From positions 7,820,284-7,884,283 of the forward strand of contig NC_092654.1 of assembly GCF_032118995.1 (NCBI RefSeq): a stretch of DNA of 64,000 nucleotides, given 5' to 3'. Both the position numbers and the translations under genes were made by a program. Source of the stretch: Asterias amurensis. Its lineage: Eukaryota > Echinodermata > Asteroidea > Forcipulatida > Asteriidae. The notes beneath the pieces are model-generated. The model was not told the DNA's origin and made no database searches. It was given only the letters and a program-made list of their open reading frames with translations. Shown here in pieces: positions 23,831-36,910 of the stretch (within the stretch, counting starts at the first letter, position 1; the number at the start of each line of letters is the position of its first letter).

Positions 23831-24745
23831 ACCTGTTTTGGGAATAAAGTTTTGTTAACATTGCATATATGATAACATAGGTAACAGTGTATAAGATATA
23901 TAATGCCCACCTAACTAGAACCGACCAATTCGCTTAGCTGCAAAGAGCGCTCCATACATCAAAGGGCCTCGTCCTGATTGACAACAAAAAGAATACAGTT
24001 AGTAACCAGGGAAGACGAGGGAGCTTTGGATCCAGGCAACCTGTTTAGGGACTAAAGTTTTGTTAACATTGCATATATGATAAAGTAGGTAACAGTGTAT
24101 AAGATATTTAATGCCCACCTAACTAGAACCGACCAATTCGCTTAGCTGCAAAGAGCGCTCCATACATCAAAGAGCCTCGTCCTGATCATTGACAACAAAA
24201 AGAATACAGTTAGTAACCAGGGAAGACGAGGGAGCTTTGGATCCAGGCAACCTGTTAAGGGACTAAAGTTTTGTTAACATTACATGATAACATAGGTAAC
24301 AGTGTATAAGATATTTAATGCCCACCTAACTAGAACCGACCAATTCGCTTTGCCGCAAAGAGCGCTCCATACATCAAAGGGCCTCGTCCTGCTAGACAAC
24401 AAAAAGAATACAGTTAGTAACCAGGCAACCTGTTTAGGGACTAAAGTTTTGTTAACATTACATATATGATAACATAGGTAACAGTGTATAAGATATTTAA
24501 TGCCCACCTAACTAGAACCGACCAATTTGCTTTGCCGCAAAGAGCGCTCCATACATCAAAGGGCCTCGTCCTGCTAGACAACAAAAAGAATAGTTAGTAA
24601 CCAGGCAACCTGTTTAGGGACTAAAAGTTTTGTTAACATTACATATATGATAAAATAGGTAACAGTGTATAAGATATTTAATGCCCACCTACACCTAACT
24701 AAAACCGATCGATAGCCTTGGCCGTGTAGAGCGCTCCATATACGA
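23820..24745. repeat. Second satellite, 180-210-bp monomer (5 copies)
   Basis: The segment caacctgtttagggactaaa recurs near 23826 (variant), 24036, 24246, 24425 and 24606: two units of about 210 bp, then two of about 180 bp. Each carries gcaaagagcgctccatacat and gcccacctaactagaaccga. The array starts directly where the 145-bp array ends; the boundary reads ...cgcagagtaggatcgagttggaacaacc. Confidence 0.9.
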
Positions 24746-25635
24746 GGGGCCTAATGGTTGACACCACTAAGAAAATGGTTATCAGTGTTTCAAGTTCATA
24801 CGCCCATGGCCATTAATAGATGAGGTGGGTGACTTCGGCATTCCAAAAGTGTCGTGGTTGGAGAGGAGAACGATCCATAGAAAGTTAGTTGATGCTATGC
24901 AAACAGATGACTGTGATCCATAGAGAGTTCTCTAACAACGTCATCACCACGTAGGACTCAACAAATGCATCGAATTAAAGGTAATTTATCTTTACTATTA
25001 TTATAAGGTATTACATGAAATCTCACAATGCTTTACATTCACAAGGTTACAGGAAAACCAACAAATCAGTAAGCAAATAATGAAGCAGTTATATGAAAAT
25101 GAAGAAATAATCCAGGGTCATATAAAAAAGAGATTGGCACAATGTGTTTTTATTGTTCAATTGGCTGATGACATAAATACACTGAATTAGAACCAAATAA
25201 AATGTTTATTTAAAAGCGAAAACAGTGGATAAAAAAACACACAAAGCGAATACAATATTAAATTTGTCTGAAACACGAGTTCAAAATTTTATTTCACTCT
25301 GTCAGAACCAACCCACAAAAAATGACCAGTAGAGACTATTTAACAGTGACAGTTACAAGGTTAACCAGTTAACTGACCAACATCCGCGTAACCATATTTA
25401 TTTTTGACTGTTCAGCTAAATACAACCGTCGATATATCGAAAATACTTAATACACAACGTTTTTTTGAGATAGATACCGCGGATGTAACATTTTTAATCA
25501 TATCGAAATATAGAAAATGTTGATATATCACAATTTGTTCAATATTATCGACAATTTTGATTAAGCAAAAACCTGGCATGCAAACCTCCAGCGGAATTTT
25601 TTTTCCCACTGCTCGCGTGTACCGAAGCTAACCGT
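24746..25635. other. AT-rich sequence, no recognised gene
   Basis: No exon or repeat recognised. Short frames are consistent with chance. Confidence 0.4.
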
Positions 25636-25895
25636 TTGTCTGGCTCCCCCAACATACCCTTATAAATACAAAAAGGGAATAAAAATTACAGGAGCCAGAC
25701 TAAGCCAGTGTAGAGGGTATGCTAAACGAGGAGAAATGTGTCCTAGCCGCATAATGGGACCTTTACGCGTCTGGTTCCCCCTCAATTGCCTTACACATCG
25801 AACAATGAAAACACTACAGAGCCAGATTGTGCAAAAATAGTGTAGAATGTATGCTCATTGAGGATAATCGTGTCCTAGCCCCACAATGGGACATT
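25636..25895. repeat. Diverged tandem duplication of about 130 bp
   Basis: Two units share an order of short segments: ctggctcccccaacat / ctggttccccctcaat, then gagccagactaagcca / gagccagattgtgc, then gtgtcctagccgcataatgg / gtgtcctagccccacaatgg. Confidence 0.7.
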
Positions 25896-26479
25896 TGTGT
25901 TTTAGACAAACTACCCGGCGGGAGCCGGAGCATGCCTAATGCAGGGAACCCCAGGGGTCGTTACCTCTTGCCTATAGCAAGCTGTAGCACCAATGGTAAT
26001 CACATCTTTTTCTCATTGTTCTAACAAAAAATATGTCTAACAATAAGTGCGAAGGATGAACGGCAGTGACATCAGGGGGGCCGTTGCCCCCCCCCCCCAC
26101 CACATTTGAAAATTGTCAATTTGGCCCCCTTACTTTATACTGAGCTTTTAAAAACAAAGATTTTGCTGACAACCCTGTTTGCTTAATATAATACACCTTT
26201 ATATTTCTCAAGATAACCTTATTCATATAACAAAAAACACCAATTTACCCGAACGTTTGCTCGATTGGTCAGTGCGCTGATTTGTGCGGTGTGAGTGTGT
26301 CCCGCAGATGGCCGCGCCATACACCGCCACGCACGACGTGTGTCTGTGCATACTACAGTACACTGCCCCGTGTACAGTTTACAATTTCATCAAAGCAGAG
26401 GGTTGGTTTGTAAAGCCATTCTATCAAAACGTTAACATTTACATGAATATTGAGCCAATAAAAGAATGGCATGCCCTAC
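25896..26479. other. No recognised gene
   Basis: Contains a G run then a C run (about 26076-26100). An 80-codon plus-strand frame at 26284-26526 has no domain; its cgcacgacgtgtgtctgtgc stretch is unique in the window. Confidence 0.4.
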
Positions 26480-29400
26480 TGACTTGGTGTTCAGTTCGAA
26501 CATCTCTTGACATCCCAAGGTTATAAAAATATCCGTGGTGACCCAATAAAGCTTATTTCCATTGGGGTCGCAATGAAATACATAATGTGGTCCTTAGAGT
26601 ACACACAGCACAGAGGTACACCGCGCAGAGCAGCACGCTACTATCAAGTTGCCTATACAATTACTATCATTAAAAATATAAACAGGCCCTATAGTCGTGT
26701 TATATTTACAAATTGAAACAGACGATTGGAACCAAATGTCTTCACTGACATCTAGCAAACTGACTCAAACAAGGGAGTCTCTTTATGAAGAAACTCATGT
26801 AAACCAATATACGCTTATAAATATTAACAGCGACTTTTATTTATTAAATAACATAGGTAGACCAACAAGAACATGTTTGCACCAATGACCATGGTAGAAC
26901 AAATTTATTATCCACTGATAACAGTTCCTTAAAAACATCCCACAAATGAACATTTATTTTTCAGGTCGACAACAACAATTTAAGCATACACTAGAAAACA
27001 AATATTTATGAACATAAAAATGAAGGACGGATGCAATGTATACAATTTGAAGGGAATAACTACAGATACTAGGATAATTTCTACAGACAGACAAGGACTA
27101 GGATGACAAGGACAAAAAACAAAAGCAACCAAAAACAGAAAGTAAAAAAAAATAAAATAAAAAAAAAATAAAAAAATGACACGGACCAGACTAATCAATA
27201 AAAATACCTATCGACACCACAGTCTTTGTACAATTAGTGTATATACTACAATTACATACCCTGCCGAGAACAACATTTTGATTTGATTTGATTTGTATTT
27301 ATTCAGATAAAAAAAAAATTCAAAACACAAACACAACAATAGGAGAAAAGACGATGAAATAAGAAAATTTAGTTTAGAAACACAATAAAAATAGAACACC
27401 AAAATATACAAGGATAACCAAAAAAAGCCAATATCTGTGGCTTAGTTCTGTTGGGCTCCTATGAAACACCCAACTTGGTGCTTTAAGTACACACCTCACA
27501 GAAGGACATCGCGCAGAGCATGCCAGGCTACTATCAAGTTGCCTATAAAATTATTATCAATAACATGTCAGTAGGCCCTATAGTCGTGTTATATTCACAA
27601 ATTGAAAATGACGATTGGAACTGAATGTCTTCACTGACACTCGCATCCCTTTCTATAACACCATAGTAAGCGCGTACACAATAAGTGAATGTTAAGGTTT
27701 ATAAAAATATACTTTAGTTCCATTTCAGTACCTGGAATTATGACAATTGAAACCTCAACAAGTAGGAATCGAGACCCAACGTCGGACGCAGCCGTAGCAA
27801 ATTGGCGGCGGGAAAAGGCGCCGCAGCATACCCCATTTTGCGCTTAAAGCCGATCAACCTTTTTTATGTACATAAAAATTGCCTCTAATGTTGTGCTTTT
27901 CAAAGGGGTGTTTTGTTTACAAATTGACTAAAAAAATGGAATCTTTAAGAAGAAATGCATGTAAACAGTTATATATTTATAAATATTTAATGGCGACTTT
28001 AACTTCACATGTAGACATATAAGTACATGTTTGCACCAATGACCCTGGTAGAACAAATTTATTATCCTCTGATTACAGTTCTTAAAAACTCTCACAATAT
28101 CGAGGTCATACCCTGCCAAGAACAACACTTTGAATTTATTTGAATGTTAACTATACATACACAATAGGAGAAAAGACAATGGAATCAGATAAATTAAGTA
28201 AGAACACGAAAAAAAAAAAAAAACCCGGATAACCGATCCTAGGATAACCGAATAAACCATTGGGATGTCTCTGACTACCCATCTTGGTCCCTAAAGTACA
28301 CACTGTGACACAGCACAGAGGGAGACACCGCGCAGAGCATGCGAGGCTATTAGTAAGTTGCCTATAAAATTACTTTCATTAAAAATGAGATAGTCGTGTT
28401 ATATTTACAAATAGAACCAACGTTTGGAACCGAATGTCTTCACCGACATCCAGCAATAATTTTCATTGACATCCCTTTCTACAACACCATGGTAAATATG
28501 TTTACCATAAGTTCATAAGTATATAAGAATATACTTAAGTTTCATTTCAGTATCCTAAATTATGACGATCGAAACCGTCACAACAATGGGAGAAAAGACG
28601 ATGAATTAAGATCAATTAATTTAGAACACAATAAAAATAGGACACAAAAAATATTCAAGGATAACCAAATAAAGCCAATATCTTTGGCTTATTTCTGTTG
28701 GGCTCCTATGAAATACCCAACTTGGTGCTTAATAAAGTACACACAGCACAGAGGGAGACCGCGCAGAGCATGCCAAGCTACTATCATTGACTTGGTTTGA
28801 TTTGATTTGAATTTATTTGGATAAAAACATGTCAAAAATACATACACAGCAATCGGAAACAGACGATGAAACAAGATAAATTAATTTTGAACACAATAAA
28901 AATAGGACACAAAAATAAACAAGGATAACCCAATAGTTAGACAATATCTTTGGCTTATTTCCGTTGGGCTCCTATGAAAAACCCAACTTGGTGCTTAATA
29001 AAGTACACACAGCACAAAGACACCGCGCAGCATGCCAGGTTTACTATCATTGACAGAACTTGATTTGATTTGAATTTATTTTGATAAAAACATGTCAAAA
29101 ATACACACACATCGCAATCGGAAACAGACGATGAAATAAGATAAATTAATTTCGAACACAATAAAAATAGGACACAAAAATATACAAAAAACAAGGACAA
29201 CCCAATTAAGCCAATTTTTATCTTTGGCTTATTTCCGTTGGGGTCCCTATGAAATACCTCACAATTGGTCCCTAGTATTTATATAGCAAGAGGAACACCG
29301 CGCCGAGCATGCCAGTTGCCTGTCACTATACTTAGTCGTGCTATGTCATGTCAGATACATGTATACGTATTTCGTGCTAATTTACAAATTGAAACCAACG

Positions 29401-29620
29401 ATTGAAATCGAACGTCTTCACTGACATTCACATCCCTATCTACAACACCATAGTAAGCACGTACATGTATACAATATAAGTGAACATTAAGGTTTAAACA
29501 TACTTATTTTCCATTTCGTATCCGGAAATATGACGATTGAAATCTCCACAAGATGTATGACGTTCGCACTTGTCTTGAAACCCCGCCGTCGAATGAAGCT
29601 ATCGGCGGCGGGAAAAGACG
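26480..29620. repeat. Complex tandem repeat with long and short periods
   Basis: Two kinds of segment alternate. One (gtcgtgttatatttacaaat, then gaccaaatgtcttcactgac-like) occurs near 26690, 27580, 28390 and 29340-29430. The other runs from tttgatttgatttgaattta through gataaaaacatgtcaaaaat, aacacaataaaaataggaca and ttggcttatttccgttgggc to gcgcagagcatgccaggcta; it occurs near 27280, 28140, 28600, 28800 and 29060. The tttgatttgatttg motif resembles LINE/SINE 3' tails. Poly-A tracts near 27145-27175 are part of it. No coding content is supported. Confidence 0.75.
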
Positions 29621-29734
29621 CCCGCAATAAGTGATAACCCATTCCCCCATGGTTCCCTACACGTTCTGTGTACAAAATTCTTTCAAGACCACAGGGCGCA
29701 ACTTCATAGCTCTGTTTATCGCCAAATTCTGCGA

Positions 29735-29848
29735 TAATCGTAGAATTGTGGACAAGTCGTTTATGGTCCCACGCAGTGAGATAGTCGAGTTGCAGCGGGT
29801 GCTCTCTGCTGGTTGCGCGACTACTGCGCGCTGCCCGACTCTACTTCC
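29735..29848. mobile_element. Partial copy of the GACAAGTCGTTTATGG foldback family
   Basis: gtggacaagtcgtttatggt, cccacgcagtgagatagtcg and gttgcgcgactactgcgc match the arms of the large foldback at 45671-46745 and a fragment at 54506-54612. Confidence 0.75.
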
Positions 29849-30490
29849 ATAATGTAGAGTAAAAGTCGGATGCCACGGGCATCTTCTGTTTCTTGCGGTG
29901 TATGTGTGTTTTGCCTGTTGGTAACCATGTGGTAACCGTGAAAACACACGGAAAAACTGCAAGAAAGAAAAACCCACAGCATCAGATGATATTGAAGATG
30001 ATAAACCGGGAACCCATCTCTATGCACCGAAACAAATCTGACCCAGAAGAAACAAAATTTAGTTATAGAAACCGACACAACTACAGGGTCCCCCATCTAC
30101 ACATTATTGTCAATTAGTGTTTTCCTTGAGGATGGAAACATGCGGGGAAATTTGCATGAAACAAAATAAAACCCGGCAATTCATGCTCCTTCGCTTTGCT
30201 TATACGCATGAAAAATACTTTTACTCTATCGGACGACATAATAATAACACTGACACATCGATCTGATTTCATAAGTATTTAATATTCAAAGCATGGGTAG
30301 CGGTAGCCCTGGCGGCCTTACACTTTCGTATTGTACTGTGTACTAGAGGAAGAGTCCTATATAGGGCTAGGGTAGCGGCCGCCTTGACCAAAGAGTTACA
30401 CATATTTTCGATCATTATGTTTTGATATAGAGTAGTAACCAAGTTCGTAATAAATTAGCCACACTTCTGCTCTACTATTAGAGCACTGCC
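29849..30490. other. No recognised gene
   Basis: Overlapping frames on both strands (29821-30117) have no recognised domain. Confidence 0.4.
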
Positions 30491-30495
30491 TTTAA

Positions 30496-30878
30496 AGCCA
30501 GTGGACACTATTGGTAATTTAATTACTCAAAATAATGGTTAGCATAAAACCTACGAGTAATGGGGAGACGGGTTGGTGGTATAAAACAATAAAACATTGT
30601 GAGAAACAGCTCCCTCTGAAGTGACGTAGTTTTGGAGAAAGAATAATTCTCCACATATTTGATTTCGAGACCTCAGATTTAGAACTTGAGGTCTCGAAAT
30701 CAAGCATCTAAACGCACAAAACTTCGTGTGACAAGGGTGTTTTTTTCTTTCATTATTATCTCGCAACTTCGACGACCAATTGAGCTCAAACTTTCACAGC
30801 TTTATTTTATGCATATTTTGAGATACACCAAGTGAGAAGACTTGTCTTGAACAATTATACCAATAGTGTACAGTTTCT
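30496..30878. mobile_element. Complete 383-bp MITE with TTAA target duplication
   Basis: The left end AGCCAGTGGACACTATTGG and right end CCAATAGTGTACAGTTTCT are imperfect inverted repeats. TTAA lies on both sides (30492-30495 and 30879-30882). The middle has an inner palindrome (gatttcgagacctcagattt / aacttgaggtctcgaaatc). TTAA duplication is the habit of piggyBac and Kolobok transposases; no transposase is in the window. Fragments occur at 12255, 13105, 14500, 14675-15241, 15890-16412 and 61650. Confidence 0.9.
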
Positions 30879-30882
30879 TTAA

Positions 30883-31543
30883 TTTAGGCTCTCGGACATT
30901 TCAGTCCGTCTTGGTAGTTCGTACCTTCCATCTTTCCCTTATGTGTTTAAATCTGTACACTCAACCTGCGATATTGATGTTTGGCTCACGAACACCCTAA
31001 TGCACTTAAAAGGATATAACATGAGCTAAGCTTCCCTTCACCCGCTGGGTATGAATCTTTGGGTGAAACTATTTAACAACAATCTCTTATGTTGAACAGA
31101 ACTAATCGGGTTGTCTGATGTCCAAGATGTGGTGTATACATTAGTTTGTTGTTAACAACCACACCTTGTGTCAGAGCCTCTAGGCACCCTACAGCATGTC
31201 TTCAGCTGTTAAAATGCCCAAACGAGTTCGTGCATCACGGGATTCGATAGAGGATCTTCTCTGTGGGAAGTTTTTTTGACATTGACATGTTGAGATTGGA
31301 ACGTTCTCTTTCACATCTAAAACTCGTTGCGGGTTATTTTTGTAAGACGTTTGGCTTTCTTGTGATGATGAGCGTCAATCTGTCTTGCAAGATGGGTGAC
31401 ATCGTTATAGTCAGCATTTACCTTGTGGGGTCCGGGCCCGTTTTGCGGCCCGGGAAAATAGTAGGTCGTAGATGCTCTCTGGTGCAATCAAGGTCTTTTC
31501 ACAGACAACTTTTGACCCTTTAAATTCATCTGAAATGATTTAA
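30883..31543 (+). other. Unassigned stretch with a short Lys/Arg-rich frame
   Basis: At 31197 an ATG opens MSSAVKMPKRVRASRDSIED and continues LLCGKFF to a stop. A T7 run follows, and one base of shift would continue into DIDMLRLERSLSHLKLVAGY. It is too short and unsupported to call a gene. It may be the start of a decayed element. Confidence 0.3.
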
Positions 31544-33243
31544 AGGGACACACCGGCCGAATTGGGCTATTTGGGCTACAAAATAGACTAATAAATGTAT
31601 TCAACGGGTTTCCAGCAATGAAGAAGAACAGTCCTTAAAAAAAATCATCAAATTTGGCGTTTTTGAGCATTTTAAAACAAAACGAAGGTCGCGTGATTGT
31701 TCTAACCAAAAAGTGGTACAAACAATCACGTGACCGTCCGGGCTAGTTTTACTTCCAGCCGTCTAAAAGTAACTTACCAAACCAAATTTAAATCTTTTTT
31801 TTACAAAATTATTAACGAGTAATTGACGAAAAAGATCATGTATTCAAATTATCGCTACAAAATGTAAATAATGGTGAAAAATCTAACGTAAGATTCGCAT
31901 TCAAAGAGTCCGTGTAACGGAAGCTTGTTATATGGCCCCACAGCGTGGAGAAATCGGAACGTAAGACTCGGGGCATATCACGTACCGCACATGCCGTGTC
32001 TCGTGGGGGGCTGGAGGTGTAATCCCGGGCGCTATGAACTCCCAGCTTGCGGGTCTCGCCGTGAGCTTGGGAGGGGTTGGGAGCCAGACATCAGAGTACA
32101 TGTTTGTCATCGTGGGTTTGTCAGTCGGTACACCTCGTGTCAAATCCGTTATTTCTTATGATCGCAACGTTCCAATATTATACTCTGTTTTGTTTCATGG
32201 CTCCTAATTTCTTTTTGCTAGGAGTTTTCAGGAAACAATAAAAAAACATTGATGATGTCAAAACGTAGGAACACCGCATTTTGTTATATTGACAGTGTTA
32301 TTGTGTGAGTAGCTTAAAAAATGTTTTATGAAGAAGAAAAAAGGGATTAAAAAAACCGGAGCCCCCGATCGAAAAAAGAACAGGTAAAAAATAATTTTGT
32401 ATAAAAGGTTGAAAAAAAATTAAATTCCCTCAAAGCATAATTTTGTCAAAAAAACATTTTTTAATTCTGTGAATGAAGTGTTATTTTTGAGATTGTTGGG
32501 GTATTATTTGGTTACGTTCCAAGCTACGCAGCTACTCAGCTACGCTTACGTTCCTTCAAGTTACGGTATAATATAAAAAGGTACGTTTTTCAAGCCCGAG
32601 TCAAGCTACGTTTACGTTCCAAGATATCCAGCTACGCTTATACCTTCCAAAATATGACGTTCCAAGCTACGCTTACATTCCAAGTTTTGCTTACGTTCCT
32701 TCTCAAGTTACGCTATATATACAAAAGGTACGCTTTCAATCCTGAGTCAAGTTACGCTTACGTTCCATACGCAGCTACGTTTACGTTCCAAGATACCCAG
32801 CTACGCTTACGTTCCAAGATATGCTTACGTTCCAAAAGATAAGATTACGTTCTAAGCTACACAGCTTCTCAGCTATACTTACGATCCATACGCAGCTACG
32901 TTTACGTTCCAAGATACCCAACTATGCTTACGTTCCAAGATATGCTTACATTCCAAAAGATATGGTTACGTTCCAAGCTACGCAGCTACTCCATATCCAT
33001 ACAAGCCATATACATCATTTAAGTTTGTTACGCTAAAATAAAAAATTACGCTTTTAATCCCGAGTCAAGCTAGGCTTACGTTTCAAGATTTGCAGCTACG
33101 CTTACATTTCAAAATACATTCTCACAAGGACGCTTTTGAATCCCTCACGATTCCCTCCTTTTTTTTTACAGCAACCATCTATAAAAACATTATTTATGAT
33201 TCTACAGCCCTAAACTGCGTACACTGTGAGCCGGTGTGTCCCT
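31544..33243. mobile_element. 1.7-kb non-autonomous DNA element with TTAA target duplication
   Basis: The left end AGGGACACACCGGCC and right end GCCGGTGTGTCCCT form a terminal inverted repeat of about 14 bp, each side flanked by TTAA (31540-31543 and 33244-33247). An inner palindrome lies near 31688-31732 (cgcgtgattgttctaacc / caatcacgtgacc). No transposase-like frame is present. About 600 bases of its right half are a minisatellite (next entry). The ends resemble AGGAACACGTTGCC ends seen elsewhere in the window. Confidence 0.8.
32505..33120. repeat. Minisatellite inside the 1.7-kb TTAA element
   Basis: Irregular units built from ttacgttccaag and ctacgcagctac, plus a recurring aaggtacgctttcaatcc-like segment. 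Unit length varies, so this is a decayed or shuffled sub-repeat array. Confidence 0.8.
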
Positions 33244-33247
33244 TTAA

Positions 33248-33815
33248 TGTTAAATGCAGTACAATATACTTCAAAGTGAAACGATGCAAAATGGTTTAAA
33301 CATGCTTATTGTAGGCTAGGCGTCAACCCCAAGTAAATTTGACCGCTATTCATTTTAAGGGTGGTTACCAAATACCAATTCCCCCTTAAAACTGGACACT
33401 GAACTGAGGTGCGTTTTCGCAACTGTAATCGATAACTCTTGCAGTCATTGGTCAGTGATTATCTAATGGTCAGTTCAACCGAAACAGTTATTGGTTGTGA
33501 ACATGACCGCCAAAACGCACTCCTGAGTTGAGACCAAAACACTTACATGATTGTGTCCATCGTTACATTTTGATTTTGTCTATTGATGCATGGTACATAG
33601 TGGTCTAATGAGAAAACACTGATAGGTGCGATCATCCGAGAATGAAAGGAGGAAAATTAAATCAGTCGACACGGTGTACTGAGGACATTCACACGGTGGC
33701 CTAGTTTTAGCAAAGAGGAATTTAGACTGGTCACTGTCTTTAACCGCATGACGGGCACTGGTGGTCTAACAGGCCAAATGATTTCATTGGATAAACGTGC
33801 TGTGACGTAAGCTTT
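33248..33815. other. No recognised feature
   Basis: Unique-looking sequence; no supported exon. Confidence 0.4.
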
Positions 33816-33959
33816 CCGTTCGTTTAGCTTCCCTGGGTCGACCCCGGTGTGTGGCGTGTTTTTTATCCAGGACGAATGTGGGTAATTATCTGCACACGTT
33901 CGTCCTGGAAAAAAAAACCGCCACACACCGGGGTCGACCCAGGGAAACGAACGCACCCA
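33816..33959. mobile_element. Palindromic MITE, GGGTGCGTTCGTTTAGC family, copy 1
   Basis: The left arm (cgttcgtttagcttccctgg, then gtcgaccccggtgtgtggcg) is mirrored by the right arm ending cgaacgcaccc at 33959. The inner arms (ccaggacgaatgtggg / cacgttcgtcctgg) are also inverted. The left tip is missing about four bases. Confidence 0.85.
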
Positions 33960-33976
33960 TTATCGAATGTGTTATT

Positions 33977-34131
33977 GGGTGCGTTCGTTTAGCTTCCCTG
34001 GGTCGACCCCGGTGTGTGACGGTTTTTGTTCCCAGGACGAACGTGTGCAGATAATTACCCACGTTCATCTTGGAGAAAAAAAAAACCGCCACACACCGGG
34101 GTCGACCCAGGGAAGCTAAACGAACGCACCC
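33977..34131. mobile_element. Palindromic MITE, GGGTGCGTTCGTTTAGC family, copy 2
   Basis: Full-length copy, 17 bases after copy 1, with both ends GGGTGCGTTCGTTTAGC. Inner arms carry ccaggacgaacgtgtgc and its partial mirror. No clear target duplication. Other copies or fragments: 45528, 47096-47282, 51240-51280, 54670-54850, 54925-55035. Confidence 0.9.
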
Positions 34132-35099
34132 ATGGTGTCAGCTTGCACTTTGCATCGTCTGCATGCAGAGTGTGCCCAACCTTGCGTATACATTAGTGTT
34201 GTTTTATAAACAAGCGCTCATGATTTATTGGGGACCAAGGGCAAAACAAAAAGGATTCTAATAGTAATCATAATAATAATAGTATGTATTTGTAATGCGC
34301 CAAATCAATCTTTACAGATACTGACTTGGTGCATTATATTTTCGAAAGGATTCTGGTGGTCTATTGGGACTATGTTGATATGTACAAAGAAAAGACAAAA
34401 TAATGCTCCACGAAGAATGCAGTTTTTAGTATGTTAGTACATAAAGGGTGAATTGACTGCGCATCTCCGTGTGAAATGAGTGCCAGATCAAAGAAACATC
34501 TGGAAAAGTTATCGGGTCAGAAGGTATGGCTTTATTCACGAGCCTAGAAGTGTGACGTCAGATGTTCAGGCTACAGCGAAGTGTTCCATTTGGTATATCG
34601 ATTCTGTAACTCAAAGTAAACCACTCATCCTAAACATAGATGTTAACTTCAAAAAATTGTCATGGTATTTTCAAAAGAACATGATTAATCATCAACGTTT
34701 CATTAGCGAAGTGGCAGCTGGTACAACATTATCATGACAGCAGCATTTGCAAACAGTCATCAACAATAAGAATCTGAGTGTATGACTCGTGCATGAATCG
34801 TTTCTCAGATTCGAATAAACTTCGATGAACAAGAGTCCATTTTCTTTTAAAGATTTGTTTTGCAAGTTGGGATAGACCAAGTGAGAATATAATCGTCTTT
34901 GACAGATAGTAGCTTCCAGGCTTATTGCTTTAAGAAGCGATACTCATCGCTGATCAATCTTGTAGTTTCCAAATGGAATCTATTTGGGGATTGTGTATCA
35001 ATAAGTATAGAACCAGCGATGTTTACCATAACGTGATTCAATTAGACATGACGTCCGCACTCAGCTAAAAATAACCTCACAGCAGCTTTGTGAATACTA
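34132..35099. other. No recognised gene; weak MITE remnant near 34690-34920
   Basis: The segment gatagaccaagtgagaat, then cgtctttgacag resembles the interior of the AGGCAGTGGACACTATTGG family. Otherwise unassigned. Confidence 0.4.
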
Positions 35100-36799
35100 C
35101 ACTCTAAATTACAAGGATTTAAATTTAAATCCACAGGATTAAATTTTAAATCTTTCAAGGATTGTCGTTAGGGACCAATCAGCGTGGATTTAAAATTAAT
35201 TTTTCAAAAGATTAAAACAATTAAGTCTTTGGAGGATTAATTAAATCAATCCCAGTGGATTTATTTTTTCAAATCTTTACAGATTTAACCTTCACCCATT
35301 GAATGATTTAAACCTAGATGCTAGCAATCTTTTCGGATTCATTTCTAATCTTCCTTGGGATTAAAACAGTAAACACGATTTCTGAACCAGCAGGAAAAAC
35401 AAAACAAAGTAAAAACAACAGTTTTAAAATATTTGCCTTCAAAATTTTATTTTCAAATATACAAGTTAAATAATACACATAGTTTCGACAATAAACCTCG
35501 ACATACATTTGACCTATGTTGTCCATAAACATGAAAAGTTCTATTTTGTAGCTACATGTTTATCACTCAAGGTTTAAATCTGCAATTTCATTCAAATATT
35601 CTAAGAAGATTCGAGTGGTTGTTAACCAGTTGTTTACAGCCTCTGGGCACATTTGAGAGATTTGTTTTAAAACAAAACAATTTGTTTGTTTCCTAGATAG
35701 GGTGAACATGGACAGTCTAGTTACGACACTAGCTTTATTTCAAATAACTTGTTTAAAAAAAAGATATTGCCACAAACAATTTGTTAAATGCTTTTGAATT
35801 AACTGATGCACTACCTTTCTCCTACAAATTATTTATTTTAAGCAAAACTGCATGCTGTATCTAAGGGAATGCCACTTCAAATTAGGTTTGTGAATTATGT
35901 TTGATATCAGTTGGCCAACCGGATTTCATTGCAGCAAGGATCTCCAAAGTTGTTGGTTTTTTAGAATAGTCTGACCCACACTCAAAATAACGGATTTTAA
36001 GAACTTATCAAAAGTTTCAACTACTGACGACCCCCCCCCCCCACACTAACGGGAATGCAATCCATACAAAAGACAAACTGCTTCAGCTTTCTCTCAGGGA
36101 AGTTGTTCAGGTTGCTGTATCTCTAGTGCTACTCCCCTCCTGTATTTGAAAAAACAAAACATGCTCGCGATAATGAAATGTTCTCATTTGAAATCCACAG
36201 TTTTTTCTTGACCGGTTTGGAAAAAGGGGGGGGGGGGGGCTGTTTAAGTCCCAAAGAAACGTCTTTGAAGAATTCTGTCCCTGGTCGACATAACCATGAT
36301 AAAAAACATGTACACGTGACCCTGGACCTGTATGTGAATGTGACCTTGATATAGGGGAATCCGCATGTTTATGTGACAAGATTAAATACTTTCAAATTAT
36401 CAGCTATCAGCTATTATAGGGGCCCCTCAAACGTGGATATGTGATTGTTTTTCAAATGATATTATTATAAACTCACTCCTTGTTTATAGCAAAAGCAATT
36501 GCATCAAATAAATCAAGTTCTAAATAAATGTGAGTTCTTTCTGATAGAGTTGATTTAAATAACATTGTGGCTTAAAGTGGAATTAGTAGGCCCAGGTTTC
36601 ACAAAGAGCTAAGTTTGATTTTAGCTGCAAATCAATCGCAGTTGCTAAGTAAAGTGTGATGTCACATTACAAATTAGCATGGTAATACTGACAATTTGTC
36701 TTGCAATGAATGTTATTGCTTAGTGAAATGGACCACTGTTACATTTCAGTAAAGGAAACATAATTTTAAACAACCTCCATCTAGGGGAATAGTACTTAC

Positions 36800-36910
36800 C
36801 AGCTTGTTCTGAATAATGTTCTGAACCTCAACAGCTACAATTGAAACCTCTTGACTTCTACACTGGATGAAGGAAACTATAAACAGCAAACACTAAGGAA
36901 CAAAGGTCAC
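36800..36910 (-). pseudogene. Exon-like segment, downstream duplicate with stop
   Basis: Bounded by acceptor catgtttcag|GTGACC (start 36910) and donor CAAGCTG|GTAAGT (end 36800), 111 bases. All three frames carry stops; the frame matching the other copy reads VTFVP*CLLFIVSF... then RSQEVSIVAVEVQNIIQNKL. It is related to the segment 510 bp upstream, including the flanking intron borders. Confidence 0.5.

Noticed and set aside
33657..34261. Overlapping frames on both strands with shared peptides
   Set aside because: They translate the two palindromic MITEs, so similar peptides appear on both strands.
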